Below, piece by piece: positions 24,579-35,000 of a DNA stretch of 64,000 nt (positions are counted from its first letter, which is position 1; every line of letters starts with the position of its first letter). The position numbers and the translations under genes were made by a program. Where the stretch lies: positions 1-64,000 of the forward strand of contig CAVRDJ010000004.1 in the NCBI GenBank assembly GCA_963719875.1, written 5' to 3'. A model generated the notes under the pieces. The model ran no database searches. It saw nothing but the letters and a program-made list of their open reading frames with translations, and was not told where the DNA came from. The DNA comes from Palsa-360 sp963719875 (lineage in GTDB: Bacteria > Acidobacteriota > Terriglobia > Acidiferrales > UBA7541).

Positions 24579-26014
24579 AACGTTCCGGACTGCGCGGTAT
24601 CCCGTCGGTTGATAAAGTCGCGCAGGCGCTGGGCGATACTGGATTACCTCATCCCACCGTCGTAGCAACCATTCGGCGAGAACTCGCTGCACTACGCAAA
24701 CGCGGAACAATCCCCGGATTCGAAGACATTCTTTCGCTCATTCGTTCTGCGCTGGGAAAGCTGCGCGCATCTCGCATCCAGCCGGTAATTAATGGCACCG
24801 GCATTCTCATTCACACGAATTTCGGCCGAGCGCCACTTGGACGCGCCGTCATGGAAGCGGTCTCCCGAATTGGATTGCACTACAACAATCTTGAATATGG
24901 ACTCGCCGAGGGAGTGCGCGGCGGTCGCGCTGCGTACCTGGAACAAAATCTCGCGCTGCTGTGTGGCGCGGAAGCCGCGACAGTGGTGAATAACAATGCG
25001 AGCGCTCTTATTCTGATTCTTCGCCACTTCTGCCGGGATGATGCTCCAGTTATTACTGGCGCACGCAGGAACGCGCATCACCGAGATCTGCCGCGCGTGA
25101 ATCAGGTCGTGATTTCGCGCGGCGAACTGATTCAAATCGGCGGGGGATTCCGGATTCCGGAAATTCTGGAGGCCAGCGGGGCGCGATTGCGGGAGGTCGG
25201 CACCACCAACAAGACTTCTCTCACTGATTTCGCTCGCGCGATCACGCGCGAAACCGCTCTGATCTTGAAAGTGCATCGCAGCAACTTCTTTATGGATGGC
25301 TTCGTTGACTCTCCGTCAACCGGGGCCATCGTGAAGCTGGCGCACGACAAGAGAATCCCGTTCGTCGAAGACTTGGGTAGCGGCGCCATGATTCAAACCG
25401 AAACCGTTCCCGGCCTGGAACACGAGCCGACGCCTTCGGAAGTGTTGCGGAACGGAGTGGATCTCGTCTGCTTCAGCGGCGACAAACTGTTCGGCGGCCC
25501 ACAGTCTGGAATTATTGCGGGGAAAGCGAAGCTGATCGCCGCGCTGAAGCGCGAGCCGTTGCTCCGCGCACTGCGGTGCGACAAACTAATCCTGGCTGCG
25601 CTCGAGGCGACGGTGGATATTTACCTGCGCAATTCCAGTGGCCTTGCAGACCCAAACGATTCGCGAAGTCACACCGGCATTCCCTTGTTGGTTATGCTCC
25701 ACACCTCGAACGATGAACTTCAATTGCGCGCAAGGAAACTCATTGCTGCGCTCGATGGGCTGCCGCTTAAGGCGGCAATCGGCGCAGGCCGCGCCCAAAT
25801 TGGCGGCGGTGCGCTGCCTCGCTCGATTGTGCACTCCACGACCCTGGACATAACTCACAACAGACTCAGGCCGCAGGAATTGGCTGCGCGCCTGCGTTCG
25901 CATACGCCGCCCATCGTCGGATACATTGACCGAGGACAGCTCAAACTCGACTTGCGAACTGTGTTCGCAGATCAGGACGCGGAAATCGTCGCTGCGCTCC
26001 GCGCCGCAATCTGA
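24575..26014 (+). CDS. selA: L-seryl-tRNA(Sec) selenium transferase
   Basis: A 479-residue PLP enzyme that converts Ser-tRNA(Sec) to Sec-tRNA(Sec) using selenophosphate. It has the N-terminal tRNA-binding helices, then PVINGTGILIHTNFGRAPL, EVGTTNKT, KVHRSNFFMDGF and the PLP-lysine segment FSGDKLFGGPQ (Lys304). The tail ends DLRTVFADQDAEI. Between the NNNASALILIL and VVISRGEL blocks there is about 17 residues more than usual, a basic stretch (GARRNAHHRD). This may be a lineage-specific loop. It overlaps selD by four bases and precedes selB by 52 bp, so selDAB is an operon. Confidence 0.96.
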   Translation: MKRSGLRGIPSVDKVAQALGDTGLPHPTVVATIRRELAALRKRGTIPGFEDILSLIRSALGKLRASRIQPVINGTGILIHTNFGRAPLGRAVMEAVSRIGLHYNNLEYGLAEGVRGGRAAYLEQNLALLCGAEAATVVNNNASALILILRHFCRDDAPVITGARRNAHHRDLPRVNQVVISRGELIQIGGGFRIPEILEASGARLREVGTTNKTSLTDFARAITRETALILKVHRSNFFMDGFVDSPSTGAIVKLAHDKRIPFVEDLGSGAMIQTETVPGLEHEPTPSEVLRNGVDLVCFSGDKLFGGPQSGIIAGKAKLIAALKREPLLRALRCDKLILAALEATVDIYLRNSSGLADPNDSRSHTGIPLLVMLHTSNDELQLRARKLIAALDGLPLKAAIGAGRAQIGGGALPRSIVHSTTLDITHNRLRPQELAARLRSHTPPIVGYIDRGQLKLDLRTVFADQDAEIVAALRAAI

Positions 26015-26066
26015 CTCCACCCAGGCGGATCTGATCCCGATTGGCGGCGGCACATACAGACTTTCG

Positions 26067-27977
26067 ATGGCAGAGCCTCAACATTTCATCGTGGCTACCG
26101 CTGGCCACGTGGACCACGGAAAGAGTGCGCTGGTTAAGGCCCTGACCGGCACTGATCCCGATCGTTTGCCAGAGGAAAAAGCGCGAGGTATCACCATCGA
26201 CCTCGGCTTCGCGCAATTAGAAATCCCTGCCTCCGCACCTGGAGCTTCATCTCTCTTGCTTGGAATTGTTGATGTCCCCGGCCACGAAAACTTCGTGAAA
26301 AACATGGTCGCGGGCGTAGGCTCAATTGACCTGGCACTATTTGTCGTCGCGGCCGACGATGGTTGGATGCCCCAGACAGAGGAGCACTTGCAAATCCTTA
26401 CCTACCTCGGTGTGAATCGCGCAGTGGTCGCCTTGACCAAGATCGATCTAATCCAGGACGAACGTCGCGCGGCCGCGGCCATTCACGAAAAGCTGCGGGA
26501 CACGCCTTTCGCAGACGCGCCGATTATTTCGACATCGGTTGTTACCGGGCGAGGTCTCGGCCATTTGAAGGCTGCTCTCGCGCAAGTTTTGGCCGACACA
26601 CCCTCGGCGCTCGATATTGGCAAGCCGCGGCTGCCCGTTGACCGCGTTTTCATCCTGCGTGGCATCGGCACAGTGGTAACAGGCACGCTGACCGGCGGCA
26701 CTTTGCGACGCGGCCAGAGTGTAGCGATCCAGCCATCCGGCAAAGTCGCTCGGATTCGAAATATCCAGTCTCACAATCGTGATGTCGAGCTTGCCGTGCC
26801 AGGCATACGCACGGCGCTCAATCTGCCTGACACTGCTGCCTCTGATGAAGTTCGTCGCGGCGAGGTGGTCACGCTGGCCGAGTTCGGCGGGCCGAGCGAG
26901 ATACTTGACGTGCTGCTGAAAGTTTCGCCCAGAGCGAACCGCTCCCTACGGGGCGGAGCGCAAGTGCGCGTTCATCATGGGAGCGCCAATGTTTGTGCGA
27001 AGGTTGTGTTTTTCATCGACAAAGAGCTGGCTTCCGGGGAACAGGCGCTCGCCCAACTTAGGCTGGAATCGAGTGTGTTTGTTTTTGCCGGGGACCGCTT
27101 TGTCCTCCGCGATTCCTCGGGACAGATGACATTGGCAGGGGGCGTGGTCCTCGACCCAAACCCGAGCCGAAAGTTGTTCCGGAGCGAGGAGCGGCTGAGC
27201 TATCTGCGTCGACTAGCGGAATCACCGGGAGACGCGGTGACATTCGTCGCCTCGCAAATCGGGCGCGACCATGCTTTCAATCGGACGCAGCTGCTGTTGA
27301 AGTCGAAATTTAGCGCCGCAGACATTTCCAGTGCAGTTTCGCGGCTGGCTGCCGAAGGCCATCTTGTCATCGCAGGGGATTTCGCAGTCAGCGCCGCCAG
27401 GTGGCTGCTATTGCGTCAGCGTACGGCCGATGTAATTGAATCGTGGCATCGTACGCACCCGGAACAGGCTGGCCTCTCCATTTCGGATCTGCGCGCGAAT
27501 CTCGAAGCCGATCTGCCGATCTCTGAACTCTTCGAACCTCTAGTCGCGGATTTGTGCAGGAGTGAATTCGTCCAGGTTGGAAACACGATTCGCCGAGTGA
27601 CGCATCGGCCCGCATTACCCCCGCTGCTTCAAGCGGCAGCCGCGAAGCTGCGTGCCGCGCTTGCAGCCAACCCGTTTGTTCCGCCCTCGCGAAAAGAGCT
27701 TGCGCCGGATTCTGTTTCACAGCAGGCGTTGCGGTTCTTGATCAAGACCGGCGAGATTGTGGAGATCAGCGCGGAAGTGGTGTTGGCCGCCGAGAGTTTA
27801 AAGCGCATGACCGAATTGATCCGCCAATATATCCAGGACAACGGACCGGCGACGGTTAGTCAGCTGCGACAAGAGCTCGCCTGCAGCCGACGAGTCATCG
27901 TGCCGCTGCTCGAGCGCCTTGACCGCGACGGCGTCACGCTCCGAAACGGTGACACTCGCAAACTCCGCGCCCAGTAA
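26067..27977 (+). CDS. selB: Selenocysteine-specific elongation factor
   Basis: A 636-residue SelB, the GTPase that carries Sec-tRNA(Sec) to UGA codons marked by a SECIS hairpin. GTPase motifs: AGHVDHGKS (residues 12-20), the switch segment EEKARGITID, DVPGHE and TKID. EF-Tu-like beta-barrel domains follow, then four C-terminal winged-helix domains that read the SECIS, ending in a domain with ATVSQLRQEL and VPLLERLDRDG. ATG 26067 gives the standard N terminus; the frame extends upstream into selA but that part is not conserved. It is slightly longer than E. coli SelB (614). The 3' end is 20 bp from the convergent gene at 27998. Confidence 0.96.
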   Translation: MAEPQHFIVATAGHVDHGKSALVKALTGTDPDRLPEEKARGITIDLGFAQLEIPASAPGASSLLLGIVDVPGHENFVKNMVAGVGSIDLALFVVAADDGWMPQTEEHLQILTYLGVNRAVVALTKIDLIQDERRAAAAIHEKLRDTPFADAPIISTSVVTGRGLGHLKAALAQVLADTPSALDIGKPRLPVDRVFILRGIGTVVTGTLTGGTLRRGQSVAIQPSGKVARIRNIQSHNRDVELAVPGIRTALNLPDTAASDEVRRGEVVTLAEFGGPSEILDVLLKVSPRANRSLRGGAQVRVHHGSANVCAKVVFFIDKELASGEQALAQLRLESSVFVFAGDRFVLRDSSGQMTLAGGVVLDPNPSRKLFRSEERLSYLRRLAESPGDAVTFVASQIGRDHAFNRTQLLLKSKFSAADISSAVSRLAAEGHLVIAGDFAVSAARWLLLRQRTADVIESWHRTHPEQAGLSISDLRANLEADLPISELFEPLVADLCRSEFVQVGNTIRRVTHRPALPPLLQAAAAKLRAALAANPFVPPSRKELAPDSVSQQALRFLIKTGEIVEISAEVVLAAESLKRMTELIRQYIQDNGPATVSQLRQELACSRRVIVPLLERLDRDGVTLRNGDTRKLRAQ

Positions 27978-27997
27978 GACGTACCGGCGGGAGATTC

Positions 27998-28582
27998 TTA
28001 TTTCTCAGTCTCTGGTTGAGCCGGATCACGATCGGCTTGTTCCAGGGACGCGTCGATGACCCCGGTAAAGGCCAGAAAGTGGTGTTGAAATTCGATAATG
28101 TGCCTGGTGAGTGCCGAATCGATCGTCAGCACTTCTCTTCCATAGCCCAATGACTTCTGAGCGGCGCCGTGTCCGCCGGCGGCCACGGAATTCACCAATC
28201 CCTCGTCCAGGACATCCAAACTGCGGGCCAACTCGTTCAAGTCAATCAGCAGGAACAAGTCGAGTTTGAGGGTCTGCTTCTGCATCAGCTTTTGGATTTC
28301 TTCCCGGGCATTATCCAGTGATTCCAAACACCGGTTGTAGTTTCCTTCCATTTCACCGCTTTGCTGCGCGTCAAGATTCAAGGATTTCACATCCATATTT
28401 CTGAGCTGCAATTGTGACCGGAGCATGTCCGTGTCCAGCCGCTTCAGAAATGTCGTGAATTCACCGTCATTCATCAGGTGGAGGGCCGGACGAGCCTGCA
28501 CCGGGGCGGATTGACGTGTGTTGGCAAACGCCGGCACGGCAGCCGAAAATGCGAAGACCGTTATGATGAGCTTGCGAATCAT
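27998..28582 (-). CDS. Secreted helical protein of unknown function
   Basis: A 194-residue protein with a signal peptide (MIRKLIITVFAFSAAVPAFA). The mature part is predicted to be almost all helix, with heptad-like runs (for example CLESLDNAREEIQKLMQK and LIDLNELARSLDVLDEG) and no Cys apart from one. No family is recognised. GAGAGG precedes ATG 28582, and the start overlaps the stop of a small pilin-like gene as ATGA, so the two are translated together. It converges on selB. Possible role: periplasmic partner of the pilin-like peptide; this rests only on coupling. Confidence 0.65.
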   Translation of the reverse strand: MIRKLIITVFAFSAAVPAFANTRQSAPVQARPALHLMNDGEFTTFLKRLDTDMLRSQLQLRNMDVKSLNLDAQQSGEMEGNYNRCLESLDNAREEIQKLMQKQTLKLDLFLLIDLNELARSLDVLDEGLVNSVAAGGHGAAQKSLGYGREVLTIDSALTRHIIEFQHHFLAFTGVIDASLEQADRDPAQPETEK

Positions 28583-28740
28583 TTATTTCCTCTCAATAAT
28601 TGCTGATTAGGTTCAGGGGCAACTGGAGTTGACAGCTTGGAACGCAGCAAGTCCGGGATCACAATCGCGATGGTAGCCAAGATAATCGCCACCACCACTA
28701 ATCGTTCCAGAACCGAGAAACCGTTTCGCCGCTTCCCCAT
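28579..28740 (-). CDS. Miniature type IV pilin-like (pseudopilin) protein
   Basis: A 53-codon frame beginning ATG 28740 and ending TGA 28579-28581. The N terminus is a class III (prepilin) signal: basic MGKRRNG, then the cleavage site before Phe, Glu at mature position 5 (FSVLE), and a 20-residue hydrophobic helix ending near IVIPDLL. The mature product would be only about 46 residues, a helix with a short Pro-rich tail and no globular pilin head. Either it is a truncated remnant or a genuine mini-pilin. The four-base overlap with the next gene argues that it is still translated. No strong ribosome-binding site is seen before the ATG. Confidence 0.6.
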   Translation of the reverse strand: MGKRRNGFSVLERLVVVAIILATIAIVIPDLLRSKLSTPVAPEPNQQLLRGNK

Positions 28741-29097
28741 AAGTCAGTGCCCAGTGAATAGAACGCAACGCATGGGCCATTCGGACCCCTTGGGTTATAT
28801 CTCCGACACAAGTTGGGAAATCCCGTCGATACTAGGACTTAGAGACGCAGGCGGAGGCGCCTGCCGCCCCTCCGGGGAGGAATTGCGCTGATCACACCCT
28901 GATAAATGCCAAAAAGTGTTATACGGACGCCGAGGATTGTCAGATGGCTTCCAGTTTCCGTGCCTTCAACAATGGGAGATTGTCACCGAGGGTGACGGCA
29001 AAGTGAAACAATAAGCACGCCTCGAGTTTATCTATGCCGCCTGCCGCACCGTCCATGTTTGAACCGTTTTCTTTGAACGCTAAACCATGACAGTTAT
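28741..29097. other. Intergenic region with short hairpins
   Basis: Downstream of the giant 13.4-kb gene and upstream of the mini-pilin gene, both on the minus strand. It contains small inverted repeats: GCAGGCG/CGCCTGC near 28849-28866 and GTCACC/GGTGAC near 28983-28998. Neither is followed by a T run on the minus strand, so a terminator is not claimed. No other gene was recognised. Confidence 0.4.
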
Positions 29098-32000
29098 TTA
29101 TTTGACAGTAATTGCGACAGTTGTTGATTGGCTGTAGGAGCCCGATGTCGCCGTCACAGTGACATTATAGCTGCCGGCAGGAGTTCCCGTTGCCGCCTTC
29201 GTGCATCCTGTGATGATCGCGGCGCTCAGGAGCAGAACCGCAAGGGGCAAATAGGCAATCCTCTGCATCCGGAATCCTTGACGCATCGTCACCATCGCCA
29301 GCAGAGCCAACAGCGCCGTCGCAACCCATCCGCCAGAGATCGGCCCTGGTGAAGGTGGGGTCGAGCGTGCGTTTCCACCTGACCTTACCGTCGTCGTCAA
29401 CGTCAGCATCGTCGTTGCCACTGCATTTCCTGGCGTGAGCGTTGTTTGCGAAAATGACGCCGTCGTGTCCGGCGGCAGGTTGGAAGCTGAGAACGTTACG
29501 GCGTTCGGGAACCCTCCGGTTCCTGGAGTTAGCTGCACCGTGGCCGTGATGGGCGTACCAGCCGTTGCTGAGACAGGCGGAGTCGGAACCGATAGAGCGA
29601 AGGAGATGCCCGTTCCAGAGAGAGAAATGGTTTGAGTCGTCGGCGACGCATCGTCCGTAATCGTCAAGGTTGCAGGACCACGCGCGCCGGCGGCGCTAGG
29701 AGTGAAGGTTACATTGATGACGCAGTTTGCGGCCGGAGCCACCGTCGATGCATTCGTGCAAGTCGTCCCTGTGGCGATGGCGAAATCCCCGGCGTTTGTG
29801 CCGCTAATCGCAACGGTGCTGATGTGCAGGGTCGAACCGCCGGGATTGGTTACCGTGATGGTAGAGGCGCTGCTGGCCGTTCCCACTCCCTGATTACCGA
29901 AGGCAATCGGAGTGTTTGGCGAGAGTGTGGCGGCAGGGAGCGTGATGCCGGTAAGCGCCACAGTCTGCGTCGAGCCGGTGACGCCATTATTGTCATCAGT
30001 GAATGTAAGCGTAGCTGTTCTCGTCCCGGCTGCCGATGGGGTGAACGTCACGCTCCAGGTGCAACTTCCATTCGTAGGCGCAACGGTCGAGCCATTGGTG
30101 CAAGTGGTGCCGCCCGCGGCAATGCCAAAATCCCCGGCGTTGGCGCCGGTGATAGTCACAGTGGCCAAATGAAGCACTGTGGTGCCGGTATTGGTGAGCG
30201 TTCCGTTCATCGCAGCGCTGGTGGAATTTAGCGCCTGCGCTGGGAATGACAATGTCGTCGGCGCAAGGAGGACTACTGGCGCCGTGCCGGTCCCGGTCAG
30301 CGCCACGGACTGCATTGCTCCGGGCGTTGCACCGCTGTCATCCGTGAATGTGAGCGACGCAGTGCGAGGACCAAGGGCCGTCGGCGTGAACTTCACGCTC
30401 CACGTGCAATTGGCCGTTGCCGCGACGTTGACTGGGGTTGGAAGACCTGTCGCGCAACTCGTTCCTGCCGCGACGATGGAGAAGTCCGAAGCATTGGCCC
30501 CCGTGATCGACACCGCCGTAATGTGCAACACATCCGTTCCCGTGTTATTGAGGGTGCCGTTCTGGGCCGCGCTCGTTGTACTTACTTCCTGGTTGCCAAA
30601 AGGCACTGTGGTGATGGACGGCGTAGCTACGGGCGCTGTGCCGGTTCCGGAAAGCGCGACCGGCGCAGGGTTTGCGACGCCGGTGACCGTGATGGTGATA
30701 CTCGCGCTTCGTGCATTCGCGGCAGAGGGATCGAAGGTAACGCTCAATGTGCAACTGGAAGCGGGTGCGACCTGTCCGCTCGCGGATGTCGGGCACGTGG
30801 TAGCCGGGGAAGCAAATGCAAAGTCGGATGGATTCGTTCCCGTGATTACGATGCTCGTGATGCCCAGCGGAGCGCCACCATTGTTCGTGATCGTCACGTT
30901 CTGAGCCGCGCTGGCCAAGTTAACCCGTTGATTCCCGAAGCTGATCGAATTGCCCGACAGTGTCGCGGTCGGGGGCGTAATGCCGGTTCCGGACAGGTTG
31001 ACTGTTTGCGTGGTCGGATTCGCGTCGTCGGTGAACGTCAGCGTCGCTGCAAATGGATTGGCCGTGGCCGGGGTGAACGTCAAATTCACGATACATGTGT
31101 TTCCCGCCGCCACGGTTGAGCCGTTCGTACATGTCGTTCCCGTCGCGATTGCAAAATCGGCGGGATTCGTTCCCCCAAGAGCGACCGTCGTAATGTGCAA
31201 TACATCGGTCCCTCCGTTAGTCAACGTCACCGTCAAGGCCGAGCTGGTCGTGTTGATGATCTGGTTGACGAAGGCCACCGGACTTGGCGTGGGCGTGGCC
31301 TGCGGGAAGACTCCCGTCCCGGTCAGGGTCAGAGAATGCGGGCTGCCCGCGGCGCTATCCGCCACCGACACCGTCGCACTCCGGCTCCCCAGCGCCGTCG
31401 GCGTGAAGGTCGCCGCGATGGTGCACACCCCTCCTGCCGCCACACTCCCTACCGTGCGGCAGTCGGTCCCGCTCGCCGGCGTCGCCAGCGCAAAGTCCCC
31501 CGGATTCGTCCCCGTTAACGTCACGCTCGTGATCGTCAACGTGGTCGCCCCACTGTTGGTCAGCACCGACGTCATCTGGGCGCTGGCTACTCCGTCCCGC
31601 TGGTTCCCAAAGGCCACTGTCGATGGACTGAAGTTCACCGTCGACGTCACCCCCGTCCCCGTCAGGTTCACCACCTGCGTGGTCGGACTGGCATCATCGG
31701 TAAAGGTCAGCGTGGCCGAGAAGGGCGTCAAACCCGAGGGCGTGAAGGTCACGTGGACCACGCAACTGGCCCCCGCCAAGACCGTCGATCCGTTGGTGCA
31801 GGTGGACCCTGCGGCGATGGCAAAGGCACCGGGATTGGTCCCGCCCAGGGCCACGGTGGTCAGGTTCAACGTGCCGGTCCCGCCATTGGTCAGCGTCACC
31901 GTCAGCGGCGCGCTGGTGATTCCATTGGTCTGGCTGCCGAACGGCACCGTCGTCGGCGCCGGGCTGGCTTGCGGGAAGACTCCCGTGCCCGTCAGGTTCA

Positions 32001-35000
32001 CCACCTGCGTCGTCGGGCTGGCGTCATCGGTGAACGTCACCGTCGCCGCTTGTCCTCCCACCCCCGTCGGCGTGAAGGTCAGCTTCACCACGCAGTTGGC
32101 TCCCGCCAGCACCGTCGATGCGTTCGTGCACGTCGTCCCCGACGCGATGGCGAACTGATTGGCGTTAGTTCCGCCCAACACCACCGTGGTCAGGTTCAAC
32201 GTGCCGGTCCCGCCGTTGGTCAGCGTCAGCGTCTGCGCCGCGCTGGTCACGTTCTCCCGCTGATTGCCAAAGGCCACCGGACTCGGCGTCGGTGTGGCCT
32301 GCGGGAAGACTCCCGTCCCGGTCACTGTCACCACCTGCGTGGTCGGGTTGGCATCATCGGTAAACGTCACCGTCGCCGTCTGTAGCCCCAGCGCCGTCGG
32401 CGTGAAGGTCAGCTTCACCACGCAATTTCCTCCTGCCACAACCGTCGATGCATTCGTGCAGGTCGTTCCTGTGGCGATGGCGAACTGATTGGCGTTGGTT
32501 CCGCCCAACAACACGGTGGTCAGGTTCAACGTGCCGGTCCCGCCATTGGTCAGGGTCAGCGTCTGCGCTGAGCTGGTCACGTTCTCCATCTGATTCCCGA
32601 AGGCCACCGGACTCGGCGTCGGTGTGGCCTGCGGGAAGACTCCCGTGCCGGTCAGGGTCAGAGAATGCGGGCTGCCCGCGGCGCTATCCGCCACCGACAC
32701 CGTCGCACTCCGGCTCCCCAGCGCCGTCGGCGTGAAGGTCGCCGCGATGGTGCACACCCCTCCTGCCGCCACGCTCCCCACCGTGCGGCAGTCGGTCCCG
32801 CTCGCCGGCGTCGCCAGCGCAAAGTCTCCCGGATTCGTCCCCGTTAACGTCACGCTCGTGATCGTCAGCGTGGTCGCCCCACTGTTGGTCAGCACCGACG
32901 TCATCTGGGCGCTGGCTACTCCGTCCCGCTGATTCCCAAAGGCCACTGTCGAGGGACTGAAGTTCACCGTCGACGTCACCCCCGTCCCGGTCAGGTTCAC
33001 CACCTGCGTGGTCGGACTGGCATCATCGGTAAAGGTCAGCGTGGCCGAGAAGGGCGTCAAACCGGTGGGCGTGAAGGTCACGTGGACCACGCAACTGGCC
33101 CCCGCCAAGACCGTCGATCCGTTGGTGCAGGTGGACCCTGCGGCGATGGCAAAGGCACCGGGATTGGTCCCGCCCAGGGCCACGGTGGTCAGGTTCAACG
33201 TGCCGGTCCCGCCATTGGTCAGCGTCACCGTCAGCGGCGCGCTGGTGATTCCATTGGTCTGGCTGCCGAACGGCACCGTCGTCGGCGCCGGGCTGGCCTG
33301 CGGGAAGACTCCCGTGCCCGTCACTGTCACCACCTGCGTGGTCGGGCTGGCATTGTCGGTAAACGTCACCGTCGCTGTCTGTAGCCCCAGCGCCGTCGGC
33401 GTAAAGGTCAGCTTCACCACGCAGTTGGCTCCCGCCAGCACCGTCGATGCGTTCGTGCAGGTCGTCCCGGTGGCGATGGCAAACTGGGTGGCGTTAGTTC
33501 CGCCCAACACCACCGTGGTCAGGTTCAACGTGCCGGTCCCGCCGTTGGTCAGCGTCAGCGTCTGCGCCGCGCTGGTCACGTTCTCCCGCTGATTGCCAAA
33601 GGCCACCGGACTCGGCGTCGGTGTGGCCTGCGGGAAGACTCCCGTCCCGGTCACCGTCACCACCTGCGTGGTCGGGTTGGCATCATCGGTAAACGTCACC
33701 GTGGCTGTCTGTAGCCCCAGCGCCGTCGGCGTGAAGGTCAGCTTCACCACGCAATTTCCTCCTGCCACAACCGTCGATGCATTCGTGCAGGTCGTCCCGG
33801 TGGCGATGGCGAACTGATTGGCGTTGGTTCCGCCCAACAACACGGTGGTCAGGTTCAACGTGCCGGTCCCGCCGTTGGTCAGGGTCAGCGTCTGCGCTGT
33901 GCTGGTCACGTTCTCCATCTGATTGCCGAAAGCCACCGGACTCGGCGTCGGTGTGGCCTGCGGGAAGACTCCCGTCCCGGTCAGGGTCAGAGAATGCGGG
34001 CTGCCCGCGGCGCTATCCGCCACCGACACCGTCGCACTCCGGCTCCCCAGCGCCGTCGGCGTGAAGGTCGCCGCGATCGTGCACACCCCTCCTGCCGCCA
34101 CACTCCCCACCGTGCGGCAGTCGGTCCCGCTCGCCGGCGTCGCCAGCGCAAAGTCTCCCGGATTCGTCCCCGCTAACGTCACGCTCGTGATCGTCAGCGT
34201 GGTCGCCCCACTGTTGGTCAGCACTGACGTCATCTGGGCGCTGGCCACTCCGTCCCGCTGGTTCCCAAAGGCCACTGTCGAGGGACTGAAGTTCACCGTC
34301 GACGTCACCCCCGTCCCGGTCAGGTTCACCACCTGCGTGGTCGGACTGGCATCATCGGTAAAGGTCAGCGTGGCCGAGAAGGGCGTCAAACCGGTGGGCG
34401 TGAAGGTCACGTGGACCACGCAACTGGCTCCGGCGAGCACCGTCGATCCGTTGGTGCAGGTGGTCCCTGCGGCGATGGCAAAGGCGCCGGGATTGGTTCC
34501 GCCGAGGGTCACGGTGGTCAGGTTCAACGTGCCGGTCCCGCCATTGGTGAGTGTCACCGTCAGCGGCGCGCTGGTGATTCCATTGGCCTGGCTGCCGAAC
34601 GGCACCGTCGTCGGCGCCGGGCTGGCTTGCGGGAAGACTCCCGTGCCCGTCAGGTTCACCACCTGCGTCGTCGGGCTGGCGTCATCGGTGAACGTCACCG
34701 TCGCCGCTTGTCCTCCCAGCGCTGTCGGCGTGAACGTCAGCTTCACTACGCAATTCCCTCCGGCCACAACCGTCGATGCATTCGTGCAGGTCGTTCCCGT
34801 GGCGATGGCGAACTGGCTGGCATTCGTGCCTCCCAAAACCACCGTGCTGATGTGCAGCGTATCCGTCCCGCCATTGGTCAGCGTCAGCGTCTGCGCCCCG
34901 CTGGTCACGTTCTCCCGCTGATTGCCAAAGGCCACCGGACTCGGCGTCGGTGTGGCCTGCGGGAAGGTCCCTGTCCCGCTCAGGTTCACCACCTGCGTGG

